DNA from: CALAED01 sp036378315
Lineage (GTDB): Bacteria; Actinomycetota; Actinomycetes; Streptosporangiales; Streptosporangiaceae
Length of the DNA stretch: 64,000 nucleotides
Reading direction: 5' to 3'
Assembly (NCBI GenBank): GCA_036378315.1
Contig: DASUWU010000147.1
Span: 1 to 64,000, forward strand
The notes beneath the pieces were generated by a model that saw only the letters and a program-made list of their open reading frames with translations, had not been told where the DNA came from and made no database searches. Shown here one piece after another: positions 26,151 to 34,107 of this stretch. The position numbers and the translations under genes were made by a program. Numbering within the stretch: the stretch's first letter is position 1; the number at the start of each line of letters is the position of its first letter.

Positions 26151-27347
26151 ATGGAGCAAGGACAGATTCCCGAGTACACCCATCCCCTGCCGCGCAGCGT
26201 GCCCACCGAGCCTCCGGCGGAGTTCGCGCGGCTGCGTGACGAGCGGCCTGTGTGCCCGATACGCCTCCCGACCGGGCCCACCGCCTGGCTGGTGACCAGG
26301 TACGAGGACACGAAGACCGTCCTGTCGGACCCGAGGTTCAGCCGGGCCGCGCTGTTTCGGCCCGGCGCGCCACGGGCGCAGGTGGTCGAGCCGGACCCGG
26401 ACAGCATCCTCAGCATGGACCCGCCGCGGCACACCCGCATCAGGAAGCTGGCCAACCACGTGTTCACCCCGCGCCGGGTCGAGCGGCTGCGCCCCCGCAT
26501 CGCCGCGCTGGCCGAGGAGATCCTCACCGCCATGGCCGGGCGGACGCCGCCGGTCGATCTGAACGAGCACTTCTCCCGGCCACTGGCGTTGCGGGTCATC
26601 TGCGAGTTGCTCGGCGTGCCGTTCGAAGACCATGGCAAGTTCGGGAGCTGGTGCGACCACTTCGTCTCTCTCACGAAGTACACCCGCGAGGAGATGATCA
26701 AGGCCAACGGCGACATGCGGGACTACTTCGTCCAACTCATCGACGCCAAGCGCCGCGACCCGGGACCAGACCTGCTGAGCGCGCTCGTCCCGCGGCTCGA
26801 CGAAGGCTCGATCACCCAGTCCGAGCTGGTCAGCCTGGGGGCGTTGCTGCTGCTCGCCGGCCACGACACGACCGTGACCGTGCTCGGCGGGGCGACGTTG
26901 GCGCTGCTGCGCCACCGCGACCAGCTCGAGCTCCTGCTCCGGAATCCGGAGCTGTTCCCGGCGGCGGTCGAGGAGTTGATCCGGATGAACGAGCCAGGGG
27001 ACGGCTCCTTCCTGCGTATCGCGCTGGCCGACGTACGCCTCGGCGACACGGTGGTCCCGGCGGGCGACGCCGTCATCGCCTCGATCAGTTCCGCCGACCG
27101 GGACGCCGCGGTCTTCAAGGACCCCGACCGGCTCGACGTCCTGCGTGAGGACAACCCGCACCTCGGCTTCGGCCACGGGCCGCACTTCTGCCTGGGTGCC
27201 GGCCTGGCCAGGGCCGAGCTGGAGATCGGGCTGCGGACGCTGTTCACCCGGCTCCCGGGGTTGCGGCCGGCGATCGAGCCGCACGAGCTGCGCTGGAAGC
27301 ACTATGCCCATCTCGGCGGCTGGGAGGAGCTGCCGGTCACGTGGTAG
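26151..27347 (+). CDS. Cytochrome P450 (first)
   Basis: A 398-residue class I bacterial P450 of the CYP105/107-like type. The I-helix oxygen-activation motif is AGHDTT, the K-helix ExxR is EELIR, and the heme loop is FGHGPHFCLGAGLAR, with the thiolate Cys. It needs external ferredoxin and reductase, and none is encoded nearby. The likely job is oxidation of the alkyl chain or of the amino-acid-derived part of the azoxy product. The start lies after GAAGGAG. Its stop overlaps the start of the HAD gene. Confidence 0.9.
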   Translation: MEQGQIPEYTHPLPRSVPTEPPAEFARLRDERPVCPIRLPTGPTAWLVTRYEDTKTVLSDPRFSRAALFRPGAPRAQVVEPDPDSILSMDPPRHTRIRKLANHVFTPRRVERLRPRIAALAEEILTAMAGRTPPVDLNEHFSRPLALRVICELLGVPFEDHGKFGSWCDHFVSLTKYTREEMIKANGDMRDYFVQLIDAKRRDPGPDLLSALVPRLDEGSITQSELVSLGALLLLAGHDTTVTVLGGATLALLRHRDQLELLLRNPELFPAAVEELIRMNEPGDGSFLRIALADVRLGDTVVPAGDAVIASISSADRDAAVFKDPDRLDVLREDNPHLGFGHGPHFCLGAGLARAELEIGLRTLFTRLPGLRPAIEPHELRWKHYAHLGGWEELPVTW

Positions 27348-28117
27348 CGCCGCTGCACGAGGAACCGGCGACGGGGCCGGTGGACGGGCGCGCGATCGCG
27401 TTCTTCGACGTCGACGAGACGCTGATCGCGGTCAAGAGCATGTTTCGCTTCCTGCGGTTCTACCTGGCCGGTCTCGGGCGGCCGCCGGTCGAATACGCGA
27501 GCCTGCGCGACGAGCTGCTCGCGCGTGGTCGCGCCGGCGCGTCGCGGGCCGAGCTCACCCGCGAGTACTACCGGGTGTACGCGGGCCACCAAGTGGCCGA
27601 GGTCGCGGCATGGGGTCGTGCCTGGTTCGCCGCCGAGCAGCGGGCCGGCACCTTCTTCCTGCCGGCCGCGCTGGCGGCTTTCCAGGCCCATCGCCGGCGC
27701 GGCGACCTGACCGTTCTCGTGTCCGGATCGTTCTCCGCTTGCCTCGATCCGATCGCCCGCGGCCTGGCCGCCGGCGCGGTCATCGGCGCCCGGCTCGAGG
27801 TGGCCGGCGGCAGGTACACCGGGGAGCTGGTCGTGCCCATGATCGGCCCGGACAAGGCCGCGGCGGTTCGCGCGGCCACCAGGCGGTACGGGGTCGCGGC
27901 GGCCGACTGCCACGCGTACGGCGACGACGCGTCCGACGTGCCCTTCCTGGAGGCGGTCGGGCATCCGGTCGTCGTCGGGGACGATCCGGCGCTCGCCGCC
28001 CTGGCCGCCGAGCGCGACTGGCCGCGGCTGCCGGGAGTCCCGCGCGGGGAACCACAACCGCAGCCGGTACCGGAACCCGAACCGGACGGCGGGGCGCGAC
28101 CGCGCGCCGGAGCATGA
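27341..28117 (+). CDS. HAD-superfamily IB phosphatase (SerB-like)
   Basis: A 258-residue HAD phosphatase. Motif I is FFDVDETLIA (nucleophile Asp and acid/base Asp), motif II is LVSGSFSA, motif III is the Lys in IGPDKAAAV, and motif IV is YGDDASDVPFLEAVG. The layout is that of HAD-IB enzymes such as phosphoserine phosphatase. Two uses can be imagined: making L-serine for seryl-tRNA, or removing a phosphate placed by the DAGK-like kinase. The C-terminal 30 residues are a Pro/Glu-rich tail (QPQPVPEPEPD). GTG 27341 overlaps the P450 stop by 7 nt. Confidence 0.85.
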   Translation: MVAPLHEEPATGPVDGRAIAFFDVDETLIAVKSMFRFLRFYLAGLGRPPVEYASLRDELLARGRAGASRAELTREYYRVYAGHQVAEVAAWGRAWFAAEQRAGTFFLPAALAAFQAHRRRGDLTVLVSGSFSACLDPIARGLAAGAVIGARLEVAGGRYTGELVVPMIGPDKAAAVRAATRRYGVAAADCHAYGDDASDVPFLEAVGHPVVVGDDPALAALAAERDWPRLPGVPRGEPQPQPVPEPEPDGGARPRAGA

Positions 28118-28129
28118 AGGCGAAACGCG

Positions 28130-28162
28130 GCGTGCGCCGCCCCGCGGCGGGGCGGCGCACGC
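28130..28162. terminator. Hairpin between convergent phosphatase and P450 genes
   Basis: A perfect inverted repeat with 16-bp arms (GCGTGCGCCGCCCCGC and complement) around a single G, so the inner pairs must open. It lies between the convergent HAD and P450 genes and can serve both strands. Confidence 0.7.
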
Positions 28163-28180
28163 ACCGGGCACCGTGAGCGC

Positions 28181-29404
28181 TCAGGGTCTCATCCGGGCGG
28201 GCAGCGTCCGCGGCCCGTGGAACAGGTAGAGGTTCCGGTACTCGGGCGCATCGAGCGTGGTCAGGGTCAGGCCGGGCGCCCGGTCGAGCAGGCTGCGCAG
28301 CGCCACGTCCATGACCGTACGGGCGAGCTGTGCGCCCAGGCAGTGGTGCGGGCCGGTGCTGAACGCCAGGTGGCGCAGCGCCGGCGACGACCCGTGGTAG
28401 CGCATGATGTCGAAGCGGTCCGGGTCGTCGTAGGCGTCCGGGTCGCGGTTGGCCGACCCGAACAGCAGCACGATGCCCTCGCCGCGCTCGAACCGGCGGC
28501 CGGCCACCTCGCGTTCCTCCAGCGCGACCCGCGAGGTGTACTGGACGGGCGAGTCGTAGCGCAGCGCCTCCTCGACGGCCGCCGGGACGAGGTCGGGATC
28601 CTTCCGCAGCAGGGCGAGCTGGTCGGGATTGCGGTGCAGCCATACCAGAGCGTTGCCGAGCCCGTTCACCGTGGTCTCGTGGCCGGCGACCATCAACGTC
28701 GCACCGATCTCCAGCAGCTCATGCTCCGACAGCTTGTCGCCGGAGTCCTCCAGGGCGGCCAGGTCGCTGAGCAGGTCCCCGTGGTGGGTCCGCCGGCGCT
28801 CGTCCACCAGCGTCTTGACGTACGACTCGAACGCGGCCTCCGCTGTGTAGCGGGCCGCGATCTCGTCCGGGGCGAGCAGGGCGTCGGGGTCGACGCCGCG
28901 GACTATCGCGCTGGACCATTGGCGGAAGACGGGATAGTCGGCGACGGGAACCCCCACGATCTCGCAGGTCACCGTCAGGGGAAGCGGATCGGCGAAGTCC
29001 TCGATGAGATCGACCTCGTTGCGTTCGAGTGCCGAATCCAGCAGGCCGGTCGCGATCTCCTCGATGCGGGTCCGCAGTTGCGCGATCTTTCGCGGCGTGA
29101 AGGCCCTGCTGACCAGCCGCCGCAGCCGGGTGTGGTCGGGCGGGTCCATGCCGAGGAAGGAGCCAGGGACGTCGTCGCGTCCCACCCCGGGCCGGAACGG
29201 GCTGATCCGGTCGTCGTATCCGTGCCCCCAGGCGGTATCGCCGAGGACGTCGGAGCAGTCGGCCATGCGGGTGGCCAAGTAGATGCGCGGCGCCAGCGGA
29301 TGCAGCGCGCCGGCGGCACGGATCGAGCGGTAGACGGGATACGGGTTGGGGCGGTGCGCCGGGTCGAAGATGTCGAGAGCGTTGTATGTCGGAGCCTGGA
29401 CCAT
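28181..29404 (-). CDS. Cytochrome P450 (second)
   Basis: A 407-residue P450. The I-helix motif is AGHETT, the ExxR is EEALR, and the heme loop is FSTGPHHCLGAQLAR. It shares little sequence with the P450 at 26151 beyond family motifs, so it is not a recent duplicate and probably acts at another position. It is in a minus-strand unit after the MFS exporter (59-nt gap). One plausible task is a chain hydroxylation that gives the hydroxyl to be acylated by the pyrroloyl module, but that is inference. Confidence 0.9.
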   Translation of the reverse strand: MVQAPTYNALDIFDPAHRPNPYPVYRSIRAAGALHPLAPRIYLATRMADCSDVLGDTAWGHGYDDRISPFRPGVGRDDVPGSFLGMDPPDHTRLRRLVSRAFTPRKIAQLRTRIEEIATGLLDSALERNEVDLIEDFADPLPLTVTCEIVGVPVADYPVFRQWSSAIVRGVDPDALLAPDEIAARYTAEAAFESYVKTLVDERRRTHHGDLLSDLAALEDSGDKLSEHELLEIGATLMVAGHETTVNGLGNALVWLHRNPDQLALLRKDPDLVPAAVEEALRYDSPVQYTSRVALEEREVAGRRFERGEGIVLLFGSANRDPDAYDDPDRFDIMRYHGSSPALRHLAFSTGPHHCLGAQLARTVMDVALRSLLDRAPGLTLTTLDAPEYRNLYLFHGPRTLPARMRP

Positions 29405-29463
29405 GGTGTGTGGACCTCCTTGCTATCCGGTTACCGCGGCCGCCGACCCGGCGCCCGCGGCCG

Positions 29464-30936
29464 TCAGGTTGGGTTGGCGGTCTGCGCGCGATCCGTGGAC
29501 GTGGCGCTCGCCGTCCGCTTCGCCGGCTGCTGCCCGGCGGGCGCCGCCTTGGGCCGCAGGGACAGGCCGAGCCCGACGATGCCGGCGCCCGCGGCCGTCA
29601 GCGCGCAGAAGAGGAGGACGTGCGAATAGACGTGCGGCCGCGCCGGATCGCCGCCGGCCAGGATGGCGGCGAGCACCGCGATGCCCAGCGCCCCGCCGAC
29701 CTGCCGCGCGGCCATGTTCAGCCCGGTCGCGCCGGCGAACTGCACGGGCTGCACGGACAGGGCCGCGGCGCTCGACACGCCCGTGCTCACGGCGCCGAAC
29801 CCGAAACCCGAGATGGTGGCCGTCGGCAGCCACAACTGGACGAAGTGCGCGTCGGCCGGCAGCCAGACCACCAGCCAGGCGGCCATCGCGGTGATGAGAA
29901 CGCAGCCGGCGAGGACCGCCACCCGCGGGTTCCAGCGGCCCAGCGCCCGGCCGATGCCGATGGCGGCGACCGCGGAGAAGACGGCGCCTGGGCTGAGCGC
30001 GAAGCCGGCCGCCAGCTCGGAGTAGTGCCAGACGTTCACCAAGAACAACACGCCGACCAGCAGCCAGGCATACAGCGCGGCGCCGAACAGCAACGAGACC
30101 ACGTTCGCCAACGCGAAGGTGCGGTTGCGCCACAGCTTCGTCTCGATCGCCGGCACCTGCTGGCGCGCCGACCGCCACAACGCGAGCGCCACGAGGGCGG
30201 CGCCGACCGCGAGAGAGGTGAGCGTCCGCGTGCCGGTCCAGTGCCAGTCGGTGCCTTTCGTGACGCCGAGGACGAGGCCGCCGATGCCGAGGGCCAGCGC
30301 GGCCGTGCCGAGCACGTCCGGCAACGGCCCGCGCCGGCCGGCGGAGCCCTGGACGACGCGCATCAGCCCGACGAGCAGGGCGATCCCGATCGGCACGTTG
30401 ATGATGAAGACCGCACGCCAGGTGAACGCGTCGATGAGCAGGCCGCCGAGGCTCGGGCCCACCGCCGCCGCCGCGGACGCCGAGGCGCTCCACACGCCGA
30501 TGGCGGCCAGCCGGCGCTCGGGCGGCGAGTCGACCAGGATCACGGCGAGCGAGGCCGGGATCATGGCGGCGGCGCCGACGCCCTGGAGTGCGCGCGCGGC
30601 CAGGAGTACGGGCAGCACGGGCGCGATCGCGCAGATCAGCGACATCAGGGAGAACAGGCCGATGCCGATCGCGTAGAGCGTCCGCCGGCCCATGACATCG
30701 GCGAGCCGGCCCGCGGGTGCCAGGATCGCGGCGAACGTGATGGCGTACAGCGAGATGACCCACGACAGGTCGGCGACCGACGCGTCGTGGAAGGTCTTGC
30801 GCATGCCGGCGACCGCGAGGTTGGCGATCGTGGCGTCGAGGATGGCGAGGAACGTGGCGCCCGAGGCGAGCAGCGCGACGGTCGCGTAGCCGGGACGCCG
30901 GGCGGCGGTTTCCCGCGTTTGGTGTTGCGTGCTCAT
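29464..30936 (-). CDS. MFS exporter of the DHA2 (14-TM) drug/H+ antiporter family
   Basis: A 490-residue EmrB/QacA-like transporter. It has about 14 hydrophobic helices, the motif A-like GRLADVMGRRTLYAIG after helix 2 and the motif C-like helix 5 region with VGPSLGGLL. It likely exports the finished product and so gives self-resistance. The start follows GGGGG. A 14-bp palindrome lies about 75 nt upstream. The frame and composition are normal, and the minus strand continues to the second P450. Confidence 0.9.
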   Translation of the reverse strand: MSTQHQTRETAARRPGYATVALLASGATFLAILDATIANLAVAGMRKTFHDASVADLSWVISLYAITFAAILAPAGRLADVMGRRTLYAIGIGLFSLMSLICAIAPVLPVLLAARALQGVGAAAMIPASLAVILVDSPPERRLAAIGVWSASASAAAAVGPSLGGLLIDAFTWRAVFIINVPIGIALLVGLMRVVQGSAGRRGPLPDVLGTAALALGIGGLVLGVTKGTDWHWTGTRTLTSLAVGAALVALALWRSARQQVPAIETKLWRNRTFALANVVSLLFGAALYAWLLVGVLFLVNVWHYSELAAGFALSPGAVFSAVAAIGIGRALGRWNPRVAVLAGCVLITAMAAWLVVWLPADAHFVQLWLPTATISGFGFGAVSTGVSSAAALSVQPVQFAGATGLNMAARQVGGALGIAVLAAILAGGDPARPHVYSHVLLFCALTAAGAGIVGLGLSLRPKAAPAGQQPAKRTASATSTDRAQTANPT

Positions 30937-31010
30937 GAGCCGGCCCCCAAGGCGGTTTTCACTTCCAGCACCGTGACCGTCCTCCTTCGCGCTGTTGGTG
31001 TTTCGGATAT

Positions 31011-31024
31011 TCCGGATATCCGGA
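31011..31024. promoter_or_regulatory. 14-bp palindrome upstream of the exporter gene
   Basis: TCCGGATATCCGGA is a perfect palindrome inside 31001-31040, which has four CGGAT cores (31004, 31013, 31021, 31034). The position between exporter start and the acyltransferase stop suits a repressor operator for the export operon. No TetR-type regulator is encoded in this window beside it. Confidence 0.4.
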
Positions 31025-31205
31025 TCGAAATCTCGGATTTACCGTCGTCGCCGCATAACGCCGTTTCCTCGTATCAAAAGAATTCCAAGGAGTGGCGCGG
31101 CAGGTTTATCCGGACCGAAAACCACCGTCGCAGAACGCGGGTGGGGCCGCTGGCGGATTTCCGCCGTCGACGCGGAGCGACCGGTCGAGCACGCCGATCA
31201 TCGCT

Positions 31206-32264
31206 CTATATCCGGAGGGTCGCCGCGTCCGGTCCCGACCAGTCGGGGACCGCACCGATCTCGACGACCGCGCTGGTCCAGCAATAGCCGATCCCGACGC
31301 CCGCCAGCAGCACGAGATCGCCGGGTGCCACCTGCGCGGATTCGACCAGATACGTCAGACCGGCGAACTGGTCGCCCGCGCCGAGGTGTCCCGTCTTGCG
31401 TCCCCAGTCCCAGAGCGTACGGTCCAGGTCGAGCTTCAGCGGCGCGAGAAGCTGCCACGTCAACAGCGACCTGCCGAGGTTGGGCAGCACGATCCACGCC
31501 ATCGAGTCCAGGTCGGCGCCCGCGTCGTCCAGCGTCCTGTCCACGTTGCGCCGCAGACCGGTTGCCAGGCGCTCCATCACGAACGTCAGCCCCATCTTCT
31601 CGGCGAAGCGGCGCTTGCGCGTCCGCAGGTCCAGTGGCTCGCCGGACAGGTGCGGGGCGTCGGTGAACCCCCGCACCGTGTCGCGGTACAACTCCTCGAA
31701 ATCGGGCTCGGACGAGGAGTGGGTGGCGAGCACGCGGGCGAACCCGCCACGGCGCGACGCCACCACCGCCGTGCCGCCGTCGCCGAACACCAGACCGATG
31801 TCGCTGTGCCAGCGCTCGAAACCCGGCAGCACGAACCGGTCGCCGGTGGTCAGCAGCGCGGCGGGACGGCCGGGGCTCGCCAGCAGGTAGGGGATCGACA
31901 ACTCGAGCGCCGCCATGCCGCCGTCGCAGGCGTGGTTGAGCTGGATGGACGGGGCATCTCCGCCGATCACCTTGGCCTGGACGTACGTCGCCGGCGTCCA
32001 GAGATCCTCGCCCTGGTGGTAGGTGTTCGAGTGCAGCAACAGCGCGATGTCGCCGGCGTCGTGCCCGCTGCGCGCCAGCGCCTGCCGGCCGGCCCCCACC
32101 GCCATGTCGACCGCCGTCTCCGCGCCCGCGGCCAGCACGGAGATCAACTCGTTGTCCTTGTGCTCCTGCGGGTCGTACCGGCCGGCCGCGACCGCCAGCT
32201 CGGCGCTCTCCGGCGCCGGCAGGCAGGTGCCGGCGCCGGCGAGGTAGATATCGGTCCAGCGCAC
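31206..32264 (-). CDS. KAS III-like acyltransferase of the pyrroloyl module
   Basis: A 352-residue thiolase-fold protein. The nucleophile C113 is in LNHACDGGMAALE, but the His of the usual HQAN motif is missing (VLPNLGRS) and the GNTSAAS motif reads KTGHLGAGDQF, which offers H293 and D298 instead. Such KAS III homologs (CerJ, and CloN2/CouN7-like enzymes of pyrrole-bearing aminocoumarins) move an acyl group from a carrier protein to an alcohol or amine without C-C bond formation. Following the carrier protein in a prolyl-oxidation operon, it is the candidate for pyrroloyl transfer. GTG start at 32264. Confidence 0.75.
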   Translation of the reverse strand: MRWTDIYLAGAGTCLPAPESAELAVAAGRYDPQEHKDNELISVLAAGAETAVDMAVGAGRQALARSGHDAGDIALLLHSNTYHQGEDLWTPATYVQAKVIGGDAPSIQLNHACDGGMAALELSIPYLLASPGRPAALLTTGDRFVLPGFERWHSDIGLVFGDGGTAVVASRRGGFARVLATHSSSEPDFEELYRDTVRGFTDAPHLSGEPLDLRTRKRRFAEKMGLTFVMERLATGLRRNVDRTLDDAGADLDSMAWIVLPNLGRSLLTWQLLAPLKLDLDRTLWDWGRKTGHLGAGDQFAGLTYLVESAQVAPGDLVLLAGVGIGYCWTSAVVEIGAVPDWSGPDAATLRI

Positions 32265-32274
32265 GAGCGTCCCC

Positions 32275-32583
32275 CTAGGTTCCCTGCTCCACCCGATCTT
32301 CCCGGCCGGCTTGATCCGGTCCGCGCAGCGCGCACACCAGCCGGGCCAGGGATTCGAGATCGCGGAAGTTCGCCGGAGTGACCTCCCGCGGAGGCACGGT
32401 CACGCCGAACCGCTCGCCCGCGAAGGCGATCACGCGGGCGGTGTTCATCGAGTTGAGCACGCCCCAGTCCAGCAGCGGAGAGGTCGCGGTCAGTTCGGCG
32501 GACGGGTCGCCATCGAGGAACTCCGTACGGATGTACTGCTCCAGCTCGGTGCGAACCCGCGTGGGGTCCAGCGTGAATTCCAT
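32275..32583 (-). CDS. Prolyl carrier protein, PltL/RedO/CloN5-like
   Basis: A 102-residue carrier protein. The signature LLDWGVLNSMNTARV (S45 is the phosphopantetheine site) strongly resembles the LLEWGILNSMN helix of PltL, and the following GVTVPPREVTPANFRDLESLA has the PltL pattern. This type carries L-proline while a flavin dehydrogenase oxidises it to pyrrole-2-carboxylate. It sits between the adenylation and acyltransferase genes with 3- and 10-nt gaps. It is not a typical fatty-acid ACP, which has DSL at the same site. Confidence 0.8.
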   Translation of the reverse strand: MEFTLDPTRVRTELEQYIRTEFLDGDPSAELTATSPLLDWGVLNSMNTARVIAFAGERFGVTVPPREVTPANFRDLESLARLVCALRGPDQAGREDRVEQGT

Positions 32584-32586
32584 GGA

Positions 32587-34107
32587 TCATGAGCCTTTCT
32601 GCGGGGTCGCGCCGGCAAGCGGCCGCGCGAACTCGGCCGCCAGCCGGCGGCGGTCTGTCTTGCCGTTCCCGGTGCGCGGCAGCTCCGGGACGACGACGAG
32701 GGAGTCGACGACCATGTAGGGAGGCAGCCGTTCCGCGCACCAGCGCTTGAGCGCGAGCAGCCCGGGCGGCCGGCCCGCCGGCACCACGAAGGCGACGAGC
32801 CGCGCCGCGGTTCCCTCGCCGGTGATGACGACCGCGACCTCGTCTATCCGCGGCTCGCCGGCGAGCACCGCCTCGATCTCGCCGAGCTCGACGCGATGGC
32901 CGCGGATCTTGACCATGGAGTCGCGGCGCCCGACGTAGTCGAAGCAGCCAGGTGCCCGCACCCGGACGAGGTCGCCGGTGTGGTACGGGCCGTGCTGCGG
33001 CTCGCGGCCCCAGTAGCCCGCCATCACGGTCGGGCCGGCCACGACGAGCTCGCCCACCTCGCCGGGTTCCGCGCGGCCGCCGTCGTCGCGGATCGCCCAG
33101 ACGTCGTCGCCCGAACTCGCCCGGCCGATCGGCAGCGGCCGGCCGGACGCCACGTCCGCCGCGGTCACCTCATGGAAGGTGCACACGTTCGTCTCCGTCG
33201 GGCCGTACAGGTTGAGGAACCGGATCCCCGGCCAATGCGCGTACAGGCGGGTCAGGTACTGCATCGGGAAGGGCTCGCCGGCGAAGAGCAGCGCGCGCAG
33301 CTCGGCCGGCGGCGACGTCGCGCACAGGCCGCCGTCGCGGATCATCAGCACCAGTACCGACGGCACCGAGTACCAGATGGTGATCCGTTCCCGGACGACG
33401 AAGTCGACGAGTTGCGCCGGCGCGTACGCCATCTGCGCCGGGATCAGGTGAACGGACGCGCCGGCGAGAAAGGCCGCGTACAGGTCGAGGACCGACAGGT
33501 CGAATCCGAACGACGCGTGGTTGGCGAACCGGTCCCGCGCGGTCGCGCCCAGTTCGGCCGCCGCCCAGCGGACGAACGCCAGCGCGTTGCGGTGCGTGAT
33601 GCCGACGCCCTTGGGCTCGCCGGTCGACCCCGACGTGTACAGGATGTAGGCGAGGTCGTCCGCGGCGACGGGCTCCGCGACGCGCGCCACCGGGCCCTCG
33701 ACGGCCGGCACGCCATCGAGTACGTACCGCTCAGGTCCGTCGCCCAGCGCGGCGGCGCGGGCGGGATCGGTGATGACCAGCGCGGCGGCGCAGTCGCGCG
33801 CGATGAGCCCCGCCCGCGGCGCCGGGTTGGTGCCGTCGACAGGGACGTAGACGGCGGCCAGGCGCAGCAACGCCTGCATGGCGACGACCGCGGCCACCGA
33901 CTTGTCGAGCCAGATCACCACCCGGTCGCCGCCGCCGACACCGCGGGCGCGCAGCCGCGCGGCGAGGACGTCGGCCGCCCGGTCCAGTTCCCTGTAGGTG
34001 AGGGCGCCGCCGGGCCCGGACACGGCCAGGGCGTCCGGTACCAGGCGGGCGCTGCGGGCGACCAGCTCACCGAGGTCGTGGGCGTCATGATCGTCGTGCT
34101 GGTTCAC
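32587..34107 (-). CDS. Stand-alone adenylation enzyme, prolyl-AMP ligase type
   Basis: A 506-residue amino-acid adenylation domain with motif A3 YILYTSGSTGEPKGVGITHR, A4/A5 FGFDLSVLDLY and NLYGPTETNVC, A7 YHTGDLVR, A8 GRRDSMVKIRGHRVELGEIE and A10 RTGNGKTDRRRL (catalytic Lys). The enzyme activates an amino acid, and the PltL-like carrier protein and dehydrogenase beside it point to L-proline. The GTG start at 34107 overlaps the TGA of the dehydrogenase gene (GTGA). The large open frame continuing upstream of 34107 in the same phase is a shadow of the dehydrogenase gene and is not part of this protein. Confidence 0.85.
   Translation of the reverse strand: MNQHDDHDAHDLGELVARSARLVPDALAVSGPGGALTYRELDRAADVLAARLRARGVGGGDRVVIWLDKSVAAVVAMQALLRLAAVYVPVDGTNPAPRAGLIARDCAAALVITDPARAAALGDGPERYVLDGVPAVEGPVARVAEPVAADDLAYILYTSGSTGEPKGVGITHRNALAFVRWAAAELGATARDRFANHASFGFDLSVLDLYAAFLAGASVHLIPAQMAYAPAQLVDFVVRERITIWYSVPSVLVLMIRDGGLCATSPPAELRALLFAGEPFPMQYLTRLYAHWPGIRFLNLYGPTETNVCTFHEVTAADVASGRPLPIGRASSGDDVWAIRDDGGRAEPGEVGELVVAGPTVMAGYWGREPQHGPYHTGDLVRVRAPGCFDYVGRRDSMVKIRGHRVELGEIEAVLAGEPRIDEVAVVITGEGTAARLVAFVVPAGRPPGLLALKRWCAERLPPYMVVDSLVVVPELPRTGNGKTDRRRLAAEFARPLAGATPQKGS

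Noticed and set aside
29386..31287. 633-residue plus-strand frame over the MFS gene
   Set aside because: Low-complexity Arg/Gly/Asp/Gln-rich translation, antisense to a clear 14-helix transporter.
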